Below, in pieces: positions 1 to 5,941 of a DNA stretch of 6,817 nucleotides. Position numbers and translations under genes: made by a program. The notes under the pieces were generated by a model. It was given only the letters and a program-made list of their open reading frames with translations, did no database searches and had not been told where the DNA came from. The DNA is taken from positions 1 through 6,817 of the forward strand of contig CAMPJM010000214.1 in NCBI GenBank assembly GCA_946886805.1. The letters are read 5' to 3'. This DNA is from an uncultured Flammeovirgaceae bacterium (GTDB lineage Bacteria > Bacteroidota > Bacteroidia > Cytophagales > Cyclobacteriaceae). Every line of letters starts with the position of its first letter. Positions within the stretch are counted from its first letter, which is position 1.

Positions 1-160
1 CTTCTTCCTTCATTCCCTCCAGATGAAATTGTATTGCTTCGTAAATATTTTTTTCACATGTTTCTTTATCTGGACCAGTTGCTACACATCCTTGTAGATC
101 TGGAACATAGGCACTAAACCCTGTAGCTGTCTTTTCAAAAATTACTAAATACTTTTTCAT
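1..160 (-). CDS. HicB-family antitoxin, 5' part only (runs off left edge)
   Basis: The minus strand from the ATG at 160 reads 53 codons without a stop and leaves the window. The peptide begins MKKYLVIFEKTATGFSAYVP and continues with DLQGC (21-25), a Gly-Pro turn, then a helix rich in E, K, I and A (about 33-53). The small beta fold with G-F-S-A-Y-V-P-D-L-x-G-C is the hallmark of the HicB-like antitoxin domain (partial RNase H fold). By family knowledge, HicB proteins bind and neutralise the HicA mRNA interferase and often repress their own promoter through a C-terminal DNA-binding domain; that part lies outside the window. Solitary HicB-like proteins are also common. No HicA gene is seen upstream, so a partner, if any, must lie further left. 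There is no strong Shine-Dalgarno sequence. The family call is firm; a working toxin-antitoxin role is not shown. Confidence 0.85.
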   Translation of the reverse strand, partial: MKKYLVIFEKTATGFSAYVPDLQGCVATGPDKETCEKNIYEAIQFHLEGMKEE

Positions 161-183
161 AATTATTAAATTTCCTTGCAACC

Positions 184-211
184 CAAACGTCTAAAATGTT
201 TAAAATACCAA
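184..211 (-). promoter_or_regulatory. Possible promoter of the hicB-like gene
   Basis: Read on the minus strand, a TTG (plus 209-211) is followed after 17 bases by GACGTTTG (plus 184-191). This resembles the Bacteroidota -33/-7 promoter pattern (TTG, 17-23 bases, TAnnTTTG) with one mismatch in the -7 box. It would start transcription about 15-20 bases before the ATG at 160. A direct repeat TAAAAT-GTT-TAAAAT (192-206) lies between the two boxes and could be an operator, but this is speculative in such AT-rich DNA. Confidence 0.3.
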
Positions 212-429
212 ATCCGTTCTGAAATTGGCACCTTTAATCTATTTAGAAAGTTCTATCTTAATACCTTATATCATCCTTTGTTTTTTCTTTTGTTTGAATA
301 TAACAGAATCACCGTTACCTGACATTCTACATCAGAATTAAAAACCTTCTTAAATATAAAACTATAAATTGACTAGAGGAGACTATTTGATGATGAATTT
401 TTAAACTCCTTTATCTTAGATGCATAGAG

Positions 430-445
430 ACCAAACTGATTTGGT
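430..445 (-). terminator. Weak hairpin after the DUF2807 gene
   Basis: ACCAAA-CTGA-TTTGGT forms a 6-base-pair stem with a 4-base loop, about 42 bases past the DUF2807 stop codon. No run of T follows it on the minus strand, so it does not have the full shape of an intrinsic terminator. It is the only hairpin I see near the end of this transcription unit. It may be chance in AT-rich sequence. Confidence 0.2.
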
Positions 446-487
446 TGAACAAGAGATTTAACTGAGAACTCAATAATCCTCACAAAT

Positions 488-1225
488 CTACCGCTTTATT
501 AATTTTCCTTCACCCGTTATCTCCACATCCAAAACTTCTGGGTCGCCATAGTAAACGATATCTCCCAAACCTTGAATGGAACCGGATAATGATTCTGTAG
601 CATTTACTTCAATCGTGTTGGACCCTAAGTGGTTTATAGTGGCTTTTTTGGCAATAAGATCTTTAGCCAAAAACCTGCCATTGCTATAATAGTTGCCGAT
701 GATAAACGCTTCGGTACGCCCGGAGAGATAAAAGTTGCCGATAGTATTAGAGACTAAATAGAGCCTTTGATTATCAACTTCTAAGGTTATGTCGCCCACG
801 CCGTCTTTGGCATTTATAGTAACTGAGGGGAAAGTGAGAATACCTTCCGATCGAATAGTTCCGTATCCATATTGATTTACCAGGAAGAGCGTATCTGTGG
901 TAATATATAAGTTAATGTCGCGATAACTCCGCACCCAATTACAGCTATTTTCGTTTTGTATATTTAGAAACCCAGCAGTATCAACCCCGACTATTATTTC
1001 TCCCATTAAATTTTCCCCTGCCTGCAAAGTGATTTCCTGCGTATTTCCCTGCTTTATTATGATGTTGATACCATCGTAAGCGTTAATTGAATGGAAAGAG
1101 GGCAATTCTATTTTTCTTGTAATTTCAGTTCCTGCTTTTTGGACACAATCAAAGCCACCATTCTCACAGCCGATACTGAACATTAAAAACGGAACAAGAA
1201 TATAAAATAGGTTAAACTTTTTCAT
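488..1225 (-). CDS. DUF2807 (head GIN domain) lipoprotein
   Basis: A 245-residue predicted lipoprotein. The N-terminus has a short basic start, a hydrophobic core (about 5-19) and a lipobox-like end FSIGC, so Cys20 is the likely lipid-modified residue and the protein is probably tethered in the envelope. The rest is a DUF2807 'putative auto-transporter adhesin head GIN' domain, a repetitive beta-helix-like fold. It opens at about 44 with F-x-x-I-x-x-x-D-G-I-N, then has CNWVRSYRDINLYIT (95-109), repeated short strands, and the typical closing pattern GDIVYYGDPEVLDVEITGEG (221-240). Cys27 and Cys95 could form a disulfide. The ATG start is nine bases after the stop of the acyloxyacyl hydrolase gene, so the two are probably co-transcribed. 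The molecular role of DUF2807 proteins is unknown to me; 'adhesin' is a family label, not evidence. No Shine-Dalgarno sequence is seen, which is normal for Bacteroidota. Confidence 0.85.
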   Translation of the reverse strand: MKKFNLFYILVPFLMFSIGCENGGFDCVQKAGTEITRKIELPSFHSINAYDGINIIIKQGNTQEITLQAGENLMGEIIVGVDTAGFLNIQNENSCNWVRSYRDINLYITTDTLFLVNQYGYGTIRSEGILTFPSVTINAKDGVGDITLEVDNQRLYLVSNTIGNFYLSGRTEAFIIGNYYSNGRFLAKDLIAKKATINHLGSNTIEVNATESLSGSIQGLGDIVYYGDPEVLDVEITGEGKLIKR

Positions 1226-1234
1226 CGGTGGAAT

Positions 1235-2332
1235 TTATAATTTAAATCCTATGGTCCACTCAACAGCATCGGCCTTGGCGTAGTGGGTTTTTAGATATAC
1301 CGCCCCAAAAAATTGCTCATGAAAGGCATATTTGAAACCATATCGTTGATAAACAGGTTTGTCTGATTTATAGGGTTTGTAAACGTACACCCCTAGTTGC
1401 GTCAAAAAAGAAAGCTTTCCAAGGAGTAGGGAATGTCCGCCAACAATACCGAGCCGTTTAAAATCCGGGCTTTCCCCATTCAGCTCCCGATCAATCTTTA
1501 TTTCTTCCTTTGTGGCAAAACTATAAAAAGCATCCAATCCAAAATTAAATTCATTGCTCCGGGTGGTTTGCTTAGACGCATACATTGATAAAGTGAAAAA
1601 GGAGAATTTTCCACTTCCAACAGGATCAATTTCTTTAATGCCTGTGGCAAGCGTTATATTATAATGCATTTGCTTATCCACCAAAGGCGAATTCAATGCT
1701 TTCTGATATTCTAATTTTTGCCTGTTGAGGTCATAGGAAAATCCGAGATCTGCCGTTACTACATTTATGCCTTTATTCGGCACTTTAAAAGCTCCGTTAG
1801 AAAAATGGGACAGTTTAATACCTGCATCAAGATCTAAGCGCGGTGCAATCTGATGTGTATAGGCAAGCCTAATAAGTGCTGCATAGGTGAAATGACTCCC
1901 TATAGCAATGTTTTTATTGTTGGTTTCCTTGTCATACGGATGGGTACTATAGCCTATGCCAAAACCAAACTGAAACTGAAATGTCCTATTTCTCTTTCTG
2001 ATAAGATAATAATCAATGTTTCCCATTGCCGAAAAAGTTTCTCCGAGAATAGGGCTTTGATAATCTACATAATGAAAAGAGGCTCCAATATTAGGATATT
2101 TAAAGGTTTGTTCCCAAAGACGGTTTCCATAGGTGTGTTTTTTCAAGAATAAAGAAAAGCCTTTTGGATGGCTTTGAGCCAAATGTCCCATTTCCTTATC
2201 GTGCATCATTATAAAGCCTTTGCTAACATATCCACCGATGCTATAGGTATATTTCTTTGATTCCAGTGAGTCCTGTCCATAACAAAGAACGCTTGTGAAA
2301 AGTAAGGCAAAAAGTAGTAAGAATCTGATCAA
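1235..2332 (-). CDS. Acyloxyacyl hydrolase, PagL-like outer-membrane lipid A deacylase family
   Basis: A 365-residue predicted outer-membrane beta-barrel protein. Residues 1-19 form a signal peptide ending in CYG before Gln20. Many amphipathic strands follow and the protein ends in the aromatic, barrel-like tail VEWTIGFKL. The key motif is LSHFSNGAF at 174-182: His176 and Ser178 match the His-x-Ser-Asn active site of PagL-type lipid A 3-O-deacylases, which remove an acyl chain from lipid A in the outer membrane. Bacteroidota members of this length are usually annotated as acyloxyacyl hydrolase. They share the C-terminal GGHSLLLGKLSFLTQLGVYVY-like region, here about residues 298-318. The position where PagL has its catalytic Glu (14 after the His) is Asn190 here, so activity is uncertain. 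The start is TTG: no ATG is available near it, an in-frame stop lies just upstream, the next Met is residue 42, and the TTG start gives a complete signal peptide. It is probably the first gene of a unit with the DUF2807 gene. Confidence 0.8.
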   Translation of the reverse strand: MIRFLLLFALLFTSVLCYGQDSLESKKYTYSIGGYVSKGFIMMHDKEMGHLAQSHPKGFSLFLKKHTYGNRLWEQTFKYPNIGASFHYVDYQSPILGETFSAMGNIDYYLIRKRNRTFQFQFGFGIGYSTHPYDKETNNKNIAIGSHFTYAALIRLAYTHQIAPRLDLDAGIKLSHFSNGAFKVPNKGINVVTADLGFSYDLNRQKLEYQKALNSPLVDKQMHYNITLATGIKEIDPVGSGKFSFFTLSMYASKQTTRSNEFNFGLDAFYSFATKEEIKIDRELNGESPDFKRLGIVGGHSLLLGKLSFLTQLGVYVYKPYKSDKPVYQRYGFKYAFHEQFFGAVYLKTHYAKADAVEWTIGFKL

Positions 2333-2362
2333 AATAAATGGAAATCGGTATTATTAGAACCG

Positions 2363-2370
2363 CAAAATTA
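2363..2370 (-). promoter_or_regulatory. Possible -7 promoter box for the hydrolase-DUF2807 unit
   Basis: The minus strand reads TAATTTTG here, an exact match to the Bacteroidota -7 consensus TAnnTTTG, about 30 bases before the TTG start of the hydrolase. I do not see a clean TTG at the -33 position, where the sequence is an A/T tract. The 5' leader would be roughly 20-25 bases. Confidence 0.4.
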
Positions 2371-2482
2371 AGTAAAAAAATTAATTAACATTAAAAAAAT
2401 GCATTAGTTCATGTCTTTGGTAAGGAAAGGATTAAGAATATAAATTAATCATGCATAAATTAACCTTTTGTATTTTTTTATA

Positions 2483-2512
2483 TTGATTTACGACCCTTGT
2501 TTCGTTACTTTG
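2483..2512 (+). promoter_or_regulatory. Candidate promoter of the gldA operon
   Basis: TTG at 2483-2485 is followed after 19 bases by TTACTTTG at 2505-2512, one mismatch from the Bacteroidota -7 consensus TAnnTTTG and within the usual spacing. Transcription would begin around 2518-2521, giving a leader of about 40 bases before the gldA ATG at 2560. This is the best promoter match in the window. Confidence 0.55.
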
Positions 2513-2559
2513 GCAAAAAAATTAACTTACTGCAAATTTATTTAGAACCATTTCCTTAG

Positions 2560-3471
2560 ATGTCCATCATTGTAAATTCATTAAACAAAATTTATGGGAG
2601 TCAAAAAGCGGTCGATGAAATTTCTTTTTCTGTAAAAGAAGGCGAAATTTTAGGCTTTCTTGGACCGAATGGTGCCGGTAAATCCACCACGATGAAAATT
2701 GCTACAGGGTTTTTACCTCCCTCCGGTGGTTCTATTACCGTTGGGGGTTTTGATGTTATGGAAAAACCCATCGAGGTAAAAAGGATAGTTGGATACCTTC
2801 CTGAAAATAATCCATTGTATACGGATATGTATGTGCATGAATATCTTGGATTTATAGGGTCACTTCATGGAATGCACGGATCATCTCTTCGAAACCGTAC
2901 GAATGAGATTATTCAAAAGTGTGGATTGGAGAGGGAACAATCTAAAAAAATAAGTGCTTTGTCCAAAGGTTACCGGCAAAGGGTAGGTTTGGCCCAAGCC
3001 TTAATACATGATCCTCAGGTCATAATTTTGGATGAGCCTACCACGGGTCTGGACCCAAATCAAATTTTAGAAATTAGAGGCTTAATTAAAGAGGTAAGTT
3101 ATAATAAAACGGTGATTTTTTCCACTCATATTATGCAGGAAGTGCAGGCTTTATGCGACAGGGTAGTTATAATCAACAAGGGAAAAATCGTCGCTGATAA
3201 TGCTGTTTCAGAATTGAGAAGTGGGCAATTGGCTGGTAGAATTATAATCGTAGAGTTTTCTGCTGAAGTAATTATAGCAGATTTGGAACAAATAGAAGGC
3301 GTTGATTCGGTAAAAAATCTCGGAAAAGCTAAATACTCTATAAAGGTTTCAGGTGAAAGGGATATAAGAAAAGAAATTTTTAATTTTGCATCTCAAAATA
3401 ACGTGGCATTGCTTGGATTGACGCAGGAGGAAAGTAATCTGGAAGATATATTCCAAAAGTTAACGAGATAA
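2560..3471 (+). CDS. gldA: GldA, ATP-binding subunit of the gliding-type ABC transporter
   Basis: A 303-residue cytoplasmic ABC ATPase. It shows Walker A GPNGAGKST (35-43), the ABC signature LSKGYRQR (134-141), Walker B VIILDEP (154-160) followed by the D-loop GLDP (163-166), and the H-loop His190 in STHIMQE. The Q-loop position holds Glu82 in YLPENNPLY, a form I associate with GldA and similar ABC-2 ATPases. A C-terminal domain of about 80 residues follows (about 220-303, ending ESNLEDIFQKLTR), as is usual for ABC-2 exporters. It would energise the permease GldF with GldG; the substrate of this transporter is not known. In Flavobacterium johnsoniae gldA is needed for gliding, though homologues also occur in non-gliding relatives. 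The ATG at 2560 begins right before the first beta strand and has no Shine-Dalgarno sequence. gldF follows after 53 bases with no terminator between. Confidence 0.9.
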   Translation: MSIIVNSLNKIYGSQKAVDEISFSVKEGEILGFLGPNGAGKSTTMKIATGFLPPSGGSITVGGFDVMEKPIEVKRIVGYLPENNPLYTDMYVHEYLGFIGSLHGMHGSSLRNRTNEIIQKCGLEREQSKKISALSKGYRQRVGLAQALIHDPQVIILDEPTTGLDPNQILEIRGLIKEVSYNKTVIFSTHIMQEVQALCDRVVIINKGKIVADNAVSELRSGQLAGRIIIVEFSAEVIIADLEQIEGVDSVKNLGKAKYSIKVSGERDIRKEIFNFASQNNVALLGLTQEESNLEDIFQKLTR

Positions 3472-3524
3472 TATCATCTCCTAAATCACTTATGATAATT
3501 ACATATTTTTATTAGCTTCAAAGA

Positions 3525-4253
3525 ATGTTCAGTATATATATCAAAGAAATCAATAGCTTTCTGGATTCGCTAATTGCCTATATCGTAATCGCTGTGTTCC
3601 TCACTGCTATAGGGCTTTTAATGTGGGTGTTTCCGGAAACCAGTGTTCTGCAATACGGATTTGCAGACATGAATACCTTGTTTTCATTGGGGCCGTATGT
3701 GTTTATGTTTCTTATCCCGGCCATCACCATGCGCACTTTTGCCGAAGAAAAAAAAGCCGGAACAATTGAGTTGCTGATGACCCGCCCATTGTCTGATTGG
3801 GACATTATCTTAGGAAAATACTTCTCGGCCTTTACACTTGTCTTATTTGCGATCTTCCCAACACTGATTTATTTCTTTTCGCTTTACTACTTAGGAAACC
3901 CTCAGGGAAATTTAGACATTGCCGGAATCGCTGGTTCTTATATTGGCCTTTCTTTGTTGGGAGCGGTTTTTACGTCTATTGGTATTTTATCCTCATCCAT
4001 TACAGAAAATCAAATCATAGCATTTGTTATCGCTGTGTTCTTTTGTTTTATTTTTTATTCGGGGTTCGCATCCTTTGCATCCATAAATGTTTGGCAAGCC
4101 TCTTCGCTATTCATAGAACAACTAGGAATCCTTTATCACTATTCATCAATGAGTAAAGGATTAATAGATTCGAGAGACTTAGTTTATTTTTTCAGCGTGA
4201 TCATGATCATGTTGTTAATTACCCATCTGAATTTAGGAAGTAGAAAATGGTAA
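3525..4253 (+). CDS. gldF: GldF, ABC-2 type permease of the gliding-type transporter
   Basis: A 242-residue inner-membrane permease with about six membrane segments (near 15-35, 52-70, 97-122, 133-157, 163-185 and 218-236). After segment two comes TFAEEKKAGTIELLMTRPLS (71-90) and then DWDIILGKY (91-99), the coupling-helix-like segment typical of ABC-2 permeases of this group (EE-x-K-x-GT-x-E-L-L-x-T-x-P). The length fits GldF (about 240). It should pair with GldA in the cytoplasm and GldG in the membrane and periplasm. Its last 7 bases overlap the start of gldG, which suggests coupled translation. A fused GldF-GldG protein is known in some Bacteroidota; here the two are separate. The start ATG at 3525 gives an N-terminus typical of this family; no strong Shine-Dalgarno sequence is seen. 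Confidence 0.88.
   Translation: MFSIYIKEINSFLDSLIAYIVIAVFLTAIGLLMWVFPETSVLQYGFADMNTLFSLGPYVFMFLIPAITMRTFAEEKKAGTIELLMTRPLSDWDIILGKYFSAFTLVLFAIFPTLIYFFSLYYLGNPQGNLDIAGIAGSYIGLSLLGAVFTSIGILSSSITENQIIAFVIAVFFCFIFYSGFASFASINVWQASSLFIEQLGILYHYSSMSKGLIDSRDLVYFFSVIMIMLLITHLNLGSRKW
4236..4241 (+). promoter_or_regulatory. Shine-Dalgarno-like site for gldG
   Basis: GGAAG lies 6 bases before the gldG ATG at 4247, inside the end of gldF. Such purine-rich sites are uncommon before genes in this window. It supports the chosen gldG start and translation re-initiation after gldF. Confidence 0.4.
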
Positions 4254-5941
4254 AGACGAGGAGTAAAAAATGGGAATCCTTCTTAAGGTTTGGGATTGGA
4301 ATTGTATTAATTATACTTCTTAATATTATTGCTAATCAATACTTTTTCAGGATCGATTTAACCGAGGAAAATAGGTATTCCATCACTGAGGCAACTAAAG
4401 AGACCCTTGAGAATTTAGAGGATGTCGTTTACGTAGAGGTTTATTTGGAGGGAAGTTTCCCCTCTGGGTTTAAAAGATTGCAAAACGCCATAAGGGAGAG
4501 CCTTGAAGAATTTCGAATTTATGGTGGTGATAATATACAGTTCGAATTTATCGACCCGAGCCAGGCTGCCGGCAAAGAAGCCCAAAATGAGTTCTATGCC
4601 AGACTAGCTGAGAAAGGAATTCAGCCTACGAATCTTTTTGCCACAGAAGATGGAGAAAAGATCGAAAAGCTAATTTTCCCCGGGGCCATTGTTTCCTATG
4701 GCGGAGAGGAAACCGCGGTGATGTTATTAAAAGGGAATCAGGCTGCCACTCCTGAGGAAAGATTGAATCAGTCTATAGAAGGTGTAGAATATGAACTAAT
4801 TTCTGCTATTCATAAACTTGCAGTTGATAACAAAAAGAAGATAGCGCTAATTAAAGGACATGGGGAGTTGGATTCTCTGGAAATAGCAGGAATGACCAAT
4901 AGCCTTTTAGAATTTTATGAGGTTTTCCATGTTAATTTACCCGAAAAGGAAAATCTGGCAGAATATGATGCGATAGTAGTGGCCAAACCAGATACGGTCT
5001 TTTCAGAAGCAGATAAATATAAAATAGATCAGTTTATAATGAACGGTGGAAAGGCAATGTTCTTTATTGAATCAATGCGCGTGAATATGGACAGTGCCGG
5101 GGAGGAGGGGACTGTAGCGTTCCCGTATCAATTAAATTTAGAAGATCTGTTTTTTAATTATGGAGCCAGAATAAACAATAATCTTCTTCAGGACCTTAAT
5201 TCCGGCGCCCACCCTGTTGTTACGGGTTTTATGGGAGATCAGCCACAAATCAGAATTTTGCCATGGCCTTATTATCCCATTATCAATTATTTTGGTGACC
5301 ATCCCATAGTCAAAAACTTAGATGCTGTATATGCCCGGTTTGTCAGCAGTATCGATACTGTAAAGGCAGACGGAATTACAAAAACACCTTTGTTTTATAC
5401 CTCACAATATTCGAGGGTACTGGCTGCACCTGTATTGGTAAGCCTCAATAGCATGCGAGAAGATATTGTTCCCGAAAACTTCACTAGCGGACCGATCCCA
5501 GTCGCATATTTATTGTCAGGATCATTCTCATCTTTATATGAAAATAGGGTAATCCCTGCCAATTTTGACAAGGAGGCCTTCATACAAAAAGGTGAGCCTT
5601 CTAAAATACTTATTGTTGCAGATGGGGATTTCGTCAGGAATGAGATCAATTACCAAAATGGAACTCCCTACAAACTAGGTTATGATCCTTATATGAACGT
5701 TTCCTTCGCAAACCAGGATTTCTTGTTAAACAGCATGTCTTATTTGATAGAAGGGCAGGGAATTATCATGGCAAGAGCAAAAGAGGTAAAAATAAGGCCT
5801 CTTGATAAATTGAAAATAGAAAATGAAGAATTAAAATGGCAATTAATTAATCTGATTGTCCCTATTTTAATAATTATACTTTATGGTATTGGAAGGTATT
5901 ATTATAGGAAAAACAAATATTCTACGAAAGGCAAAAATTGA
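4247..5941 (+). CDS. gldG: GldG, membrane-anchored auxiliary subunit of the GldAFG transporter
   Basis: A 564-residue protein with a membrane segment near each end (about 14-31 and 532-549) and a large soluble part between them that should face the periplasm. The N-terminal part reads NIIANQYFFRIDLTEENRYSIT (26-47), typical of the GldG/ABC-auxiliary family, where a Tyr-Ser start precedes a thioredoxin-like region. Later landmarks are IKGHGELDS (202-210), a GATase-like region with DAIVVAKP (241-248), VADGDFVRNE (457-466), FANQDFLLNSMSYLI (487-501) and the closing RPLDK (517-521) before the second membrane segment. The length agrees with GldG. It works with GldA and GldF; its exact job is unknown, and no enzyme activity is implied by the GHGE motif alone. 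The start overlaps gldF by 7 bases, and the TGA stop overlaps the next gene's TTG start. Confidence 0.9.
   Translation: MVKTRSKKWESFLRFGIGIVLIILLNIIANQYFFRIDLTEENRYSITEATKETLENLEDVVYVEVYLEGSFPSGFKRLQNAIRESLEEFRIYGGDNIQFEFIDPSQAAGKEAQNEFYARLAEKGIQPTNLFATEDGEKIEKLIFPGAIVSYGGEETAVMLLKGNQAATPEERLNQSIEGVEYELISAIHKLAVDNKKKIALIKGHGELDSLEIAGMTNSLLEFYEVFHVNLPEKENLAEYDAIVVAKPDTVFSEADKYKIDQFIMNGGKAMFFIESMRVNMDSAGEEGTVAFPYQLNLEDLFFNYGARINNNLLQDLNSGAHPVVTGFMGDQPQIRILPWPYYPIINYFGDHPIVKNLDAVYARFVSSIDTVKADGITKTPLFYTSQYSRVLAAPVLVSLNSMREDIVPENFTSGPIPVAYLLSGSFSSLYENRVIPANFDKEAFIQKGEPSKILIVADGDFVRNEINYQNGTPYKLGYDPYMNVSFANQDFLLNSMSYLIEGQGIIMARAKEVKIRPLDKLKIENEELKWQLINLIVPILIIILYGIGRYYYRKNKYSTKGKN
5926..5931 (+). 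promoter_or_regulatory. Shine-Dalgarno-like site for the DUF4340-like gene
   Basis: GAAAGG lies 6 bases before the TTG at 5938, within the last codons of gldG. It is the main support, beside the overlap and the membrane segment, for choosing this TTG as the start. Confidence 0.4.

Larger units (their letters stand above)
161..487. other. Gene-poor intergenic stretch
   Basis: These 327 bases separate the DUF2807 gene from the hicB-like gene, both on the minus strand. I find no convincing gene in any frame, no tRNA and no CRISPR-like repeat. One minus-strand frame is open from 495 to about 376 and continues, after in-frame stops near 373, 270, 252 and 166, through further open pieces. It has no ATG and I do not recognise the peptide. 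The stretch also holds a weak hairpin (430-445) just after the DUF2807 gene and a possible hicB promoter (184-211). Confidence 0.6.
2333..2559. other. Divergent intergenic region between the hydrolase unit and gldA
   Basis: This 227-base, very AT-rich region lies between two units transcribed away from each other, so it should hold both promoters. It contains a minus-facing -7 candidate (2363-2370), a plus-facing -33/-7 pair (2483-2512), several A and T tracts, and an ATGCAT palindrome at 2451-2456. No small gene or stable hairpin was seen. Confidence 0.6.

Noticed and set aside
1853..2152. 99-codon plus-strand open frame
   Set aside because: It lies entirely antisense to the acyloxyacyl hydrolase gene, has no recognisable domain and no promoter or start context, so it is a shadow frame.
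2451..2456. ATGCAT palindrome and nearby TTAATTAA as operator sites
   Set aside because: Short palindromes of this kind are expected by chance in such AT-rich DNA and no second copy or spacing pattern supports a binding site.
3472..3524. Possible terminator or small gene between gldA and gldF
   Set aside because: The 53 bases contain no stem-loop with a T run and no usable small frame, so co-transcription is the simpler reading.
3578..3805. 75-codon minus-strand open frame in gldF
   Set aside because: Antisense to gldF with no family features.
3797..4156. 119-codon plus-strand open frame within gldF
   Set aside because: It overlaps the well-supported gldF in another frame; its Cys-, Trp- and Leu-rich peptide is what the shifted membrane-protein codons would give.
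5395..5649. 84-codon minus-strand open frame in gldG
   Set aside because: Antisense to gldG with no family features or regulatory signals.
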